Assembly: GCA_012845835.1 (NCBI GenBank)
Contig: JABAKD010000025.1
Location: 3,207,819 to 3,271,818, forward strand
Source of the DNA: Undaria pinnatifida
Lineage: Eukaryota; Sar; Phaeophyceae; Laminariales; Alariaceae
Direction: 5' to 3'
Length of the DNA stretch: 64,000 bases
This document shows, piece by piece, positions 56,150 to 64,000 of the stretch (the first letter of the stretch is position 1; every line of letters starts with the position of its first letter). Position numbers and translations under genes: made by a program. The notes under the pieces were generated by a model. That model searched no databases. It saw only the letters and a list, made by a program, of their open reading frames with translations, and was not told the origin of the DNA.

Positions 56150-57207
56150 TTACCCCCGGCGGTGGCGGCAGCAATTTACCGGCAGCACCGGTGGCACCTG
56201 CGGCACCGGCGGCATGTATCTGCCTTGCAAATCGGCGTCCCACGCCTCCGGTACGGCGGCCATTCCCGTGTCTAGCGCAGCCGCGATGATCGGCACACCC
56301 TCCACCTCCCAGATGACGTTCCACGTGTCGCTCGTTAGGCCGGATGGCGTGGGGACTTTGACGTAGTCCCGCGTGTGATTCCGCCCCCTGTTGAGGTAGA
56401 AGCACTGCTCGGCCTTGGGCTCCGACTTATTGGTGCGTTGTACGCGGCCAAATCTGGGTTGCATGAAAGCGATGGTGTTGGTCGGCGGCAGTCTCCCTAA
56501 ATACGCTTCGTACAGTGACTTGTGGCCAGCTTGGACGTGGTTGTCGTGGTTATCATGCAGTCGTTCATTTAGAAGGCCGCTTCCACCCAAAACAAGTTAA
56601 GGTCCTTGAGTTACCCGGGGAACAGCCGGGGGGGCTCAAGGCAAGCAGCCATGCCGCCTTTCTGGATCAGGCCGAGCCCGCGCTCGACCAAGCCGTTGTG
56701 TTTTGGCCCGTCGGCCCCCCTGCACTCATGGCGAATGGTCTTTCTCGCTGCAATCCTCGCGAACGTCTCGTTCACGAACTCGGCGCCGTTGTCCGTTCGG
56801 AAGCATTTGACGGCGTAAACAACGTTGGTCAGGAATTTCGTCGCTACCGCCGCCACGTCGACCGCATTCTTGCTTCTGAGGGGACAGAACCATCCCATGC
56901 GCGTCGCGTCATCCTTGAGCAGGATCAGGTACAGAACCCCCCCAGCAGAAGCAATTTTCCTCGGGCCCGCAAGGTCGACGAAAACGCGCTGCAGGGTTTG
57001 GGTCATCCGAGAGGACGTCGCCGTCCGCACCGACGCACGTCTACCCTTCGCCTGCACGCACCCTCTGCAAGTGAGCAGCCCCCCCGTGAGCTTGACGTGA
57101 TGCTGCCTGGTCGTCTCGCGTCGAAGGCCCTCGTGTGCGTGGGCGTTGCACTCGTGGAGAACATTGGTGTCCACCTTCTTAAAACGTCGAACACCGGGGA
57201 CGAGCAC
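56150..57207 (-). pseudogene. Copia integrase part (fossil)
   Basis: Contains H-x-H and CRGCVQAKGRR of the zinc-binding module, then QRVFVDLAGPRK, YLILLKDDATRMGWFCPL, KCFRTDNGAEFVNETF and the GLVERGL region: the D, D and E neighbourhoods of a copia integrase. The C-terminal part (56,590-56,150) has SLYEAYLGRLP and FGRVQRTNKSEPKAEQCFYL, typical of the copia integrase tail. Confidence 0.87.
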
Positions 57208-58029
57208 GACAGCAGCAATGGACGGGCGTAACGCGGGAGAGGGAGGAGCTCTACCGAGGGGTTAGTCCGCGGTAGTCCTGAGGCAATATGCACCGACTTG
57301 GGGAAAAGGGGGAGAAAATCTCTACTCCTGCGCAGTCTGTTGCCCCCACCCCCGGTGTCGGTGGCGTGGGCAGTAGTGCCGGCGAACTCACCGGCGGCAC
57401 CACCACAGGTACCGGTGCACGGGGGTTCAATGGGGGGTGCTCTATCGCTACTGAGCGGCCTACCGCTACTATCTCCCCCGGCGACGGTGGCATGGATTGT
57501 AACGCCGACGTCCCCGGCGGCGGCATCACCACAGGCACCGACGCACGGGGTGAAGGGGGGTTAGCTCGGCCGTCAACGCCGGGTCGCGAAGCATATGATA
57601 ACGGAGGGGGGGAAGGAAGACGCGTTGCGTATAGTAGGGAATGTTCTCTTTCCATAGGGAAATATAGACGACCACCCAACAGGTGGACACCTGTTGCATC
57701 GAGGGTGATTGCCCGGTTCGCCTGGACAATGCGCATCGACAGCAAGTTAGCCGACATGGCAGGAACGAACGATACAGTCTCTAGGATGACACGTACGCCT
57801 TGTTTGCTGAGAAATATCAAGTCCAAACTCGCCACGTACTCTACTGCCTGGGGAGTACCATCGCGATGTCCACTTTGGCGTTCTCGGGGGAGGGGGGGCG
57901 CAGGTTGTACAGACCGTGCTTGTTCGGGGTGATATGGTTCGTCGCCCTTTTGTTTGGCTATCCAACTTTCACTACCTTAATACCACTCTAACCACCCACA
58001 ACTAACGCAAGACCCATCGCAGATTTCGC

Positions 58030-58350
58030 CGTCAAGACATGCGACGGCTCGTCGGAGAGTAGGTACTGCCGCACCTGCTGTTGCTGCTGTTGCTGCTCAT
58101 AGTGCTGTGGTTGTTGCTGCAGGTACTGCTGTACCGCGTACTGCTGCTGCCTCTGCTGCTGGTACTGCTGTATTTCGTACTGCTGCTGCCGCTGCTGCCC
58201 AAGACGCTGCCGCTCCTCGAGTGACTGCTGTTGCTGTTGTTGCTGTTGGTGCTTCTGTACCTTGTACTGCTGTAACCGTTGCTTCTCAAATCGCTGCTCA
58301 AGTTGCCGCTGTTGCTCATGGTATTGCTGCTGCTACTGTTGCGCCTCTTA
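58030..58350 (-). repeat. Glutamine-rich (CAG/CAA) low-complexity tract in copia Gag
   Basis: Interrupted CTGCTGTTG triplets on the plus strand correspond to Q-rich coding on the minus strand. A second low-complexity tract, (GCC)n, is at 58,670-58,785. Confidence 0.75.
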
Positions 58351-59819
58351 TTGGGGAGTCAGAGCGAGGTTTGCGAGTAGTGGTGTGGCACTTGTCGCCA
58401 CGTGGCTATTATTGATATACACGTGTCGCCGTGGGTTGGGATCTTCGTTGAGAGTGACGGCGGTGTTACACTTATTCATGAAGTGACCGACCTGGCCGCA
58501 TCTGAAACAACGTGGGCGGGGATCTGCTCCGTGAGTGGCCTTCTCATTGCCTTGCGGTGGGCGTAGATTGGGGGGGTACCCGACTGCGTTATGCAGGCGG
58601 TCAATACCCGGGAGGTGTCCCTCGGGTCCCACGAAACACGCGTTCCGCACATGCGACCACGCGTGGTGACCGCCGCCGCCGCCGCCACCCCTGCCGCCGC
58701 CATTGCCGCTGCCGCGCCTGCGGCCGCCGCCGCCGCCACTGTTGCCGTCGTCACCGCCGCCACCACTACTGCCGCTGCCATCGCCTTAGGCGCGCGGGTC
58801 GTGCTTTGGCCAAACCTTCTTTTTGTGCCCCCCACCCCAGCCCTGACCTTGCCGCTGTTGCTGCCCAGTACCGCCCTTCTCTGAGCCGTCGCAGTCGCCC
58901 TGGTGACCGGGCGTGGCGAAATTCCCGGTCCCGCCAGTCGCGATCAGAACGTATACTGTGCTGTCAACCGCGTTCCTGCTCTCTTCCAATTTCCGGTGGT
59001 TTTTACGCGCTCGGTCTTCAATTTGGGTCAGGGTCAGGCTGGGTGCGTGTTGCAACAACTTCTTGTCGAGCGCAGATTCCGACGAAAGGCGTTGCAAAAC
59101 GTGGAGGTTTGCCTCTTGGTCAGACTTAGCAATTCGTACTTTTGCCATTTTCCGCCTAATAATGCTCATCCTCTCAAAACACAGAGCAGATGCCTCCCCA
59201 TCGATGACCTCAGCGAATGTACTTGCACAGATAGGCCTGCTTGTCTAGGTCGTCGTTTGGTACGTGTGTCCGGCGGATTTCGGCCATCGTGAGGCTGCGG
59301 CTGCCACGTTCGTAGATTTTGCGCAGCAGGGACGAGTTGGTGATCGCGGTGGTTATGCCTCCGTAGGCCCTGTGAGTTGACGCTACCTTCTCTCGCCCAA
59401 AATGGTAATCCAAGTCCTCCCTATTTTAAGCGTTCGGACCCTGAAAACAGTGGGGTCGTGTGTCCTTGAATGCACCCTCGCAAACGTCTGAGTAGTCCCA
59501 AGACGTCATCTGCTTCGTCCAGGTAAAGAAACTCCCTAACTTGTCGTCAAGTTTGGGTGCGGGCGCCCCAAGATCAATTATAAAATATCCTAGTTGGATA
59601 TGCTCCTCAGATTGCGGTGATCCCGTACCCCCTCCTCCATGCCGGGGCCTCTCCTATCACCTTCTTCGGGCTATTCGTTCGTTTCGTAAGTCGCCTGCTG
59701 TCGCCTGCTGTCAGCCAGAAGCACGCCTGCTTGGGCTAATCGGGCTAAGAAGTGTTTAAAAGCAAGCCTGGTTGAGCTAGTCCTAGCGGACACTCCGGGC
59801 ACGGTTTTAGTTGTTTCTA

Positions 59820-59945
59820 TATGGAAGGAACGTCGTAAGCGCCCAAATGTTGGAGGTGTCTCTTTTTGGAATAAGAATGGTGCTCCGTCTTGCGAGGGGT
59901 CTGCGGACAATTATCAAATGACTACGGCAAGCCACAAATGTTCCC
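59820..59945 (+). mobile_element. LINE 3'-end fragment next to a second copy
   Basis: gcgcccaaatgttggaggtg followed by gctccgtcttgcgagggg and caaatgactacggcaagc is collinear with the end of the LINE at 61,165-61,268 (translated PNVGGVSFWNKNGAPS). It is the tail of another copy of the same family, placed immediately upstream of the next copy. Confidence 0.75.
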
Positions 59946-59949
59946 CCAC

Positions 59950-61268
59950 TCCCGCCTATTAGAAACACTAGAAAGATTGCACAAACATAGAGAAAGCACT
60001 AGAGTGCATTAGGAAATGGAGAGTGACAGCGAACGTGAATAAATGCGCATTAGTTGTATGTAACGAAGATAAGGTTAATCCGGTAAATTTCAAGTGGAAG
60101 TGGGGAGAAGATGAGTTACCGATCGTAGACCAATATATTTACCTTGGCGTAGAGATCTCAAAGGACTGCTCTTGGAATGCACACATAGCGAAAGTAATAG
60201 GAAAGGGTAAATCACAAGTAGGCAAGATGGATGCGATCCTAACAGACCCGCACCTTGATACTAGGATTAAAATATGTATTCTGATGAACGTGATTGTACC
60301 AAAGTTAGAGTATGCAGGGAAAGTATGGGAAGGGAAAGCGAAGTTCGTAAAACAACTGGAAACAGTGCGGATGATAGTAGCTAAAAAGATACTAGGTTGC
60401 TCAAGTACGACGAGTAATACAGCAGTATCAAGAGCAGAACTAGGAATGTACCCACTTAATATAGACCTAAATAGATATGTAAGAAAGTTGAAATGGCAAT
60501 ATAAAGTAAAGACGATGCCAGAAAATAAGTTGGCAGCCATAGTTGGTAGGGCTGTATGGGAGAAGATAACAAAAGGGCGAGCTGGAATAAGATGGGATAA
60601 CGTAGTCGAGAAAATATGGAAGGATTTAGGGGGAGACCAAGAAGAGGTACTGTCCATAGAGAAGTTTGGCGGGTAAGGAGACAGAAGTAAAGAAAAGAGT
60701 AGAAGAAAGGGAAAGGCAAGCGCTAAGAAATACGGTGAAAAAGGAGAAGCATTTAAGAGATATACAGGGAGTTGAGGGAAGATATTGGAATGAAAACGTA
60801 TCTGCACGGCCCAATGGACTACGCGAAAAAGCTGAAACTGCGATTTCGTGTAGGGGATCGGGACCTACCAGAAATAAGAAAAAGACATACCAGTAGTCGG
60901 GAGGAGGACGTGGCTATAAATATGTACCCGTGTGGCACAACAATAGAGAGTAGGACTCACTTGAGAATGTGAAATATACGAGGAGGAATGGGATGCGCTA
61001 GAGATGAGGAAATTAGACGTTTGTGACATGGAAGAGTTTGGTAGACTAGAGAGTCGCGAGAAAACCATCGCTATCCTAGGAGATTGATGGTGGCCGCAGA
61101 CGGCGAAGCAGGACGGGGATAGGATAAGCATACAGTTTCTATGTAGTCTATGGAAGAAGCGTAATGAGTGCCCAAATGTTGGAGGTGTCTCTAATAGGAG
61201 TAGAAACGATGCTCCGTCTCGAAAAGGATGCGTGGTCAATTGTCAAATAACTACGGCAAGCGACAAAT
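59950..61268 (+). mobile_element. LINE of a second family, 5'-truncated
   Basis: Begins within the RT C-terminal region: RVTANVNKCALVVCNEDK, VDQYIYLGVEISKDCSWNAH, KMDAILTDPHLDTRIKICIL, KLEYAGKVWEGKAKF and KKILGCSSTTSNTAVSRAEL form a 217-codon open frame to 60,676. After a frame change it continues with LKLRFRVGDRDLPEIRKRHT (about 60,830), a C-x-C-type MYPCG..IESRTH (about 60,920), AILGDWWWPQTAKQDGD (about 61,075) and PNVGGVSNRSRNDAPSRKGC to 61,230. It is unlike the LINE at 41 kb. The upstream endonuclease and most of the RT are absent. Confidence 0.82.
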
Positions 61269-61271
61269 GAG

Positions 61272-61305
61272 TACCCCCCCCCCCCCCCCTCCACCCCCCC
61301 CCCAC
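61272..61305. repeat. Poly-C run
   Basis: Two runs of ten or more Cs directly after the LINE tail. They also precede the acceptor CCGGCTAG at 61,308-61,315. Confidence 0.85.
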
Positions 61306-61315
61306 TGCCGGCTAG

Positions 61316-61483
61316 ACTACGTCCCGAGGACTCTTCGGAAAACGCGTGACCTATGACAACCCTTGGGCTCCCGGCGCAACAGACAAAACGGTTGGCGACC
61401 TGTACAAGGTGATGACATGTAAGGAGGGGTTTGGGGAGTCTCCGACGGAAGAGCTGGCAAAGGAAGCGCTACCAGCGGCCGAG
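61316..61483 (+). CDS. NAPE-PLD-like metallo-beta-lactamase-fold protein, upstream exon
   Basis: A 168-nt exon between acceptor CCGGCTAG and donor GTCAGT, phase 0 at both ends. It encodes TTSRGLFGKRVTYDNPWAPG, then KTVGDLYKVM and EELAKEALPAAE. The F-x-NPW motif followed by a helical linker matches the region that precedes the catalytic domain in NAPE-PLD-like phospholipase D proteins. The downstream exon at 62,594 continues in phase. Family knowledge: NAPE-PLD releases N-acylethanolamines from membrane phospholipids with a two-metal centre. The first exon(s) were not found; a LINE lies just upstream, in what would be the preceding intron. Confidence 0.6.
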
Positions 61484-62440
61484 GTCAGTGTCCAGCAATG
61501 CTACCAGGCGTATAATACGTAGCGGTGACCACCGATAGTAGTAGGCGTATTTTTTCCTCCCGTCCAAGTAAAGGAAGGAAGTAAGGAAACATGGACGGAC
61601 GGAAGGAAGGCAGGCAGGAAGGAAGGATTAGTTGTAATCAGGACTTGGTCCAGCTTCGACATGTTTGATATTGATACTTTACGTTAAGTTATCGTTTCAT
61701 CTTCATTTTATGAGAGATTTCCCGGACGGTCGAGGTCAGGGCTAGGGTTAGGATTTCATGTTATGATGTTTGAGGAGGCTTTTGGCGAGTCTCGAGCACG
61801 CGAAGGAAGCCCTCCCAGTGGCAAGAGATCAGCACTCTCGATGTACGCGACTTGACCCAGCTTGGACAACATGGTCGATAGTGCACGCTACAGTAACTCC
61901 TCGCTGCATGTTATTTTACGAGAATTTACCCATGCGGCGGGGGGTAGGGTTAGGGGCAGGCTGAGGGGTAGGGTTATGTATAATGTATGACATCTAAGGA
62001 GGCATTCGGCAAGTCTCCCGCGGCAAGAGCAGGCGAAGGAATCGCCACCCGCGGCCGAGGTCAGTACCCGTGTTGTTGGCTACTTGGCCCAGCTTCAACA
62101 TGGTTGATGTTGATAAATCACACTGACTGGTCAGAGCATCTTCATTTTACGATGAATTTCCCATACGGTTGGGTTTCGCGCTAGGCGTAAGGTTTGTTCG
62201 AGTCTCCATTGGAAGAGCAGGCGGAGAACGCGCTCCAGGTGGCCGGGATAAGTAGTGTCTACGACCTGGCCCAGCTGCGACAAAATGGTTGGTAGACCAC
62301 ACTAGGGAACTTCTAATGACATGTTCATTTTCCGAGAATAATCGCAGGCTGTCGGAGTTCGGGTTAGGGTGTGAAGTCCTAACTCCTCGTTGCATCTTCG
62401 CCCCGAAAATTTTCCCGATCGGTCTAACTTGAGGTCAGAT
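61411..62440 (+). repeat. Degenerate tandem duplication of exon tail, splice donor and intron (about four copies)
   Basis: The unit of about 185-230 bp starts with the exon end (gatgacatgtaaggaggggt, 61,411) and runs through the donor into intron sequence ending with a cattttacgagaatttccc/ggttaggg module. Copies begin near 61,411, 61,765, 61,988 and 62,197. The third keeps gcggccgag plus gtcagt perfectly at about 62,053-62,067; the second and fourth have altered donors. The end module recurs at about 61,700, 61,911, 62,144 and 62,328, with a further partial at about 62,390. Confidence 0.7.
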
Positions 62441-62593
62441 TCATGTTTTTTAAAGTTATTTATCGTTTATCGACGCTGGGCCAAGTGTCCTTATATGATG
62501 GTACGTGATGCGATGGGATGGGAGCTTATGTTATATGGTGTGGTATGGTGTGGCTTGTTCCCTCCCCTGTTTTGTTCTGCTTTGCGCACGCAG

Positions 62594-62677
62594 GTGGAGT
62601 TGGAGGAGATCGCGGGGCACTGCAAGGATGATCCCATGCGCGTAACGTGGATAGGACACGCCACCATTTTAGTACAG
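62594..62677 (+). CDS. NAPE-PLD-like protein, catalytic-domain start exon
   Basis: An 84-nt exon between acceptor GCGCACGCAG and donor GTAAAT, phase 0 at both ends. It encodes VELEEIAGHCKDDPMRVTWI then GHATILVQ. The MRVTWIGHAT-LVQ motif is the conserved first beta-strand and GHAT signature of NAPE-PLD and related metallo-beta-lactamase-fold hydrolases (UlaG/NAPE-PLD group). The following exon with the metal-binding HxHxDH motif was not found in the remaining 1.3 kb, so the gene continues beyond the window. Confidence 0.75.
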
Positions 62678-63640
62678 GTAAATATGCTCGTGCAAATATA
62701 GATTTATTGACACCATTGAGTAGATATTTTGGTGGTGGGAGACGGGGGGAGGGGTAAGACAGGAACAAAGGCGGGGGGATTGGGGGGAGGGGGGGGCAAG
62801 GGGGGCGAGGTACTGAGGGTGCAGTGCTGGACTTGTTGCGGGCGGTTGTGCGTCGCGCTATGTGACGGAGTGAGTTGCCGGCACCCGCTAAACGTCGATT
62901 ACGTCGACCTTGTCTCCAGGCGCGTCTTGAGTCTTTGTCCGGGCAAACCTTTCACTTGCATGCGCGAGGGATGAGCTCAATGATCCAAGCCAATTGAAGG
63001 TTAACTTTCAACCTTCTTGGGACACATTTGTAGCGACCAAAACAACGTCATTCGCGATCAAAACAAGTGCCTAGGAAGACCGTGCAGCAGTACTACTACG
63101 ATGATATCCCCATGCTGCACGCGTCGTACAGCTCGTTACGTGGCAGTCGGACCCCTACCCCAGTGACCCGGCCGCTCCGTGTAGTCCATGTTGTAGTCAT
63201 CAGTTTTTTTTGCCGGTAGCGTTTTTCCACTCTGAAGCCCCGAAACGGTGAAGCACTGTCCGACTGTATTGTTTGTATGCTACCCCCAGACAAGCATGGT
63301 TAGCGGGGCATCCTGCGCGTTGCAGGGTTGGATTGACAGATTGCAGTGTGCATGTTGTAGGTCATATCGCTGGTTGCTGTTGTTTCACGGGATGGTTGCT
63401 GGTGGTTAGCTTTCCAGGGTCCGGTCGTTGGTCGTTAGGCGTTTCACGGCCTGGTCGCTAGGTTTTGACGTTAATCAACGCACTTTGCCAGTGATGATGT
63501 GATCATGCTGTCTTTTGCTGGTGAAAGCTGAGGGTATGCCCCTCTCGCTTTCAATGTCCATCGGTCCGCCGCCCCACAAGGGCAGTCGTGACGCGTTGTG
63601 TGCAAGCGAATTATTGAAATTTTCCCTTGTGAGTGTGCTC
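62678..63640 (+). other. Probable intron of the NAPE-PLD-like gene; nothing recognised
   Basis: Contains a G-rich stretch (about 62,729-62,812) and no recognisable exon. Confidence 0.5.
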
Positions 63641-63940
63641 CCCCCGCCTCCCCCAGTCCCAACCCCGCGCTCCCCCCCTCCCTTCCTACTTCCCCCGTCC
63701 CCACACCGTTACGCCAATCCCAACCCCAACGCAACCCCTTCCCCAATCCACCCCCAACCTTCGCTCCAACCCAACCCCCATCCCGCCCCAACCTCACCCC
63801 AGGTCTCACTCTAACCCCAACCCCAACGCTAAAACACCGCGTCCTAACCCCCACCCTATTCCCATCGCCAACCCTAGAACACCGCACCCGAACCCACACC
63901 CCAACCCACAGCCTAACCCACACCCCCCGTGTGCGCTACT
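63640..63940. repeat. Degenerate C-rich (CCCAACCCC/CCTAACCC)-type tract
   Basis: About 300 bp of irregular ccaacccc and ctaaccc motifs with no fixed unit. The long proline-rich frames on the plus strand are compositional. It is loosely telomere-like but lacks a regular telomeric unit. Confidence 0.7.
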
Positions 63941-64000
63941 TACGAACGTGCTTGGCGAAACTCTATCATAAAAAATAATGGATTGACGGATGGGATGTTT

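Larger units (their letters stand above)
54500..59430 (-). mobile_element. Ty1/copia retrotransposon fossil
   Basis: Minus-strand parts in copia order: Gag (about 59,430-58,350) with a CCHC zinc knuckle CFRCGQVGHFMNKC near 58,500 and a glutamine-rich low-complexity stretch (58,030-58,350); integrase (57,207-56,150) with a HHCC module and core including VDLAGP and FRTDNGAEFVNETF; reverse transcriptase (about 55,410-54,940) with HVDDILVVGR and QTRPDISKAVRAVAR; and RNase H (about 54,720-54,600) with SRTHKCTMPSSSEAEYVA. Integrase before RT is diagnostic of Ty1/copia. LTRs were not identified. Old and broken, with roughly ten or more interruptions. Confidence 0.88.

Noticed and set aside
62729-62974. 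Next exon of the NAPE-PLD-like gene
   Set aside because: Glycine-rich frame from G-rich sequence; no HxHxDH motif and no convincing acceptor.
63640-63940. Telomere or interstitial telomeric array
   Set aside because: No regular telomeric unit such as CCCTAAA occurs in tandem, and the motifs vary in spacing and sequence.

Overview
The window looks like nuclear DNA of a stramenopile alga, most likely a brown alga related to Ectocarpus. This is inferred from three things: a five-exon carbohydrate-type sulfotransferase with GT-AG introns, part of a second intron-rich gene resembling NAPE-PLD, and a dense, layered population of retroelements and short DNA transposons. No rRNA gene, CRISPR array, bacterial-type operon or convincing functional tRNA was seen.

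Host genes. The left half is dominated by one plus-strand sulfotransferase gene, with exons at 5,721-5,915, 27,692-27,774, 28,167-28,331, 29,540-29,734 and 31,542-32,112. The exon phases agree exactly and give 402 codons plus a stop. Its first intron is about 21.8 kb and is packed with mobile elements. At the far right, 61,316-61,483 and 62,594-62,677 are two phase-compatible plus-strand exons of a metallo-beta-lactamase-fold (NAPE-PLD-like) gene that runs out of the window. The intron between them holds degenerate tandem copies of the preceding exon tail and its splice donor. A possible short secreted-protein exon lies at 32,290-32,491.

Intron 1 of the sulfotransferase (5.9-27.7 kb) contains: a 1.4-kb hAT-like non-autonomous DNA transposon (6.65-8.05 kb); a decayed minus-strand Ty3/gypsy fossil (about 9.35-19.1 kb) that carries an NADAR domain; a minisatellite; a four-unit tRNA-like SINE array; a tandem 340-bp repeat; a truncated LTR in opposite orientation; a small hairpin element; and a complete 371-bp TRIM (25,315-25,685).

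The middle (33.8-39.9 kb) holds a 1.46-kb Tc1/mariner-like element with one zinc-finger-like reading frame. Next to it is the most unusual structure in the window: a compound TRIM array (35,565-39,850). Four 81-85-bp LTRs flank two ordinary TRIM interiors and one 3.5-kb interior with long GC-rich reading frames, including an OTU-like cysteine-protease-type domain.

The right half contains two APE-type LINE copies (41.0-44.4 kb plus; 46.95-48.6 kb minus), a non-autonomous copia-like LTR element (51.35-53.78 kb) with a large foldback inside it, a decayed Ty1/copia fossil (54.5-59.4 kb, minus) and a LINE of a different family (59.95-61.27 kb, plus). Virus-like elements are described here only as fossils.
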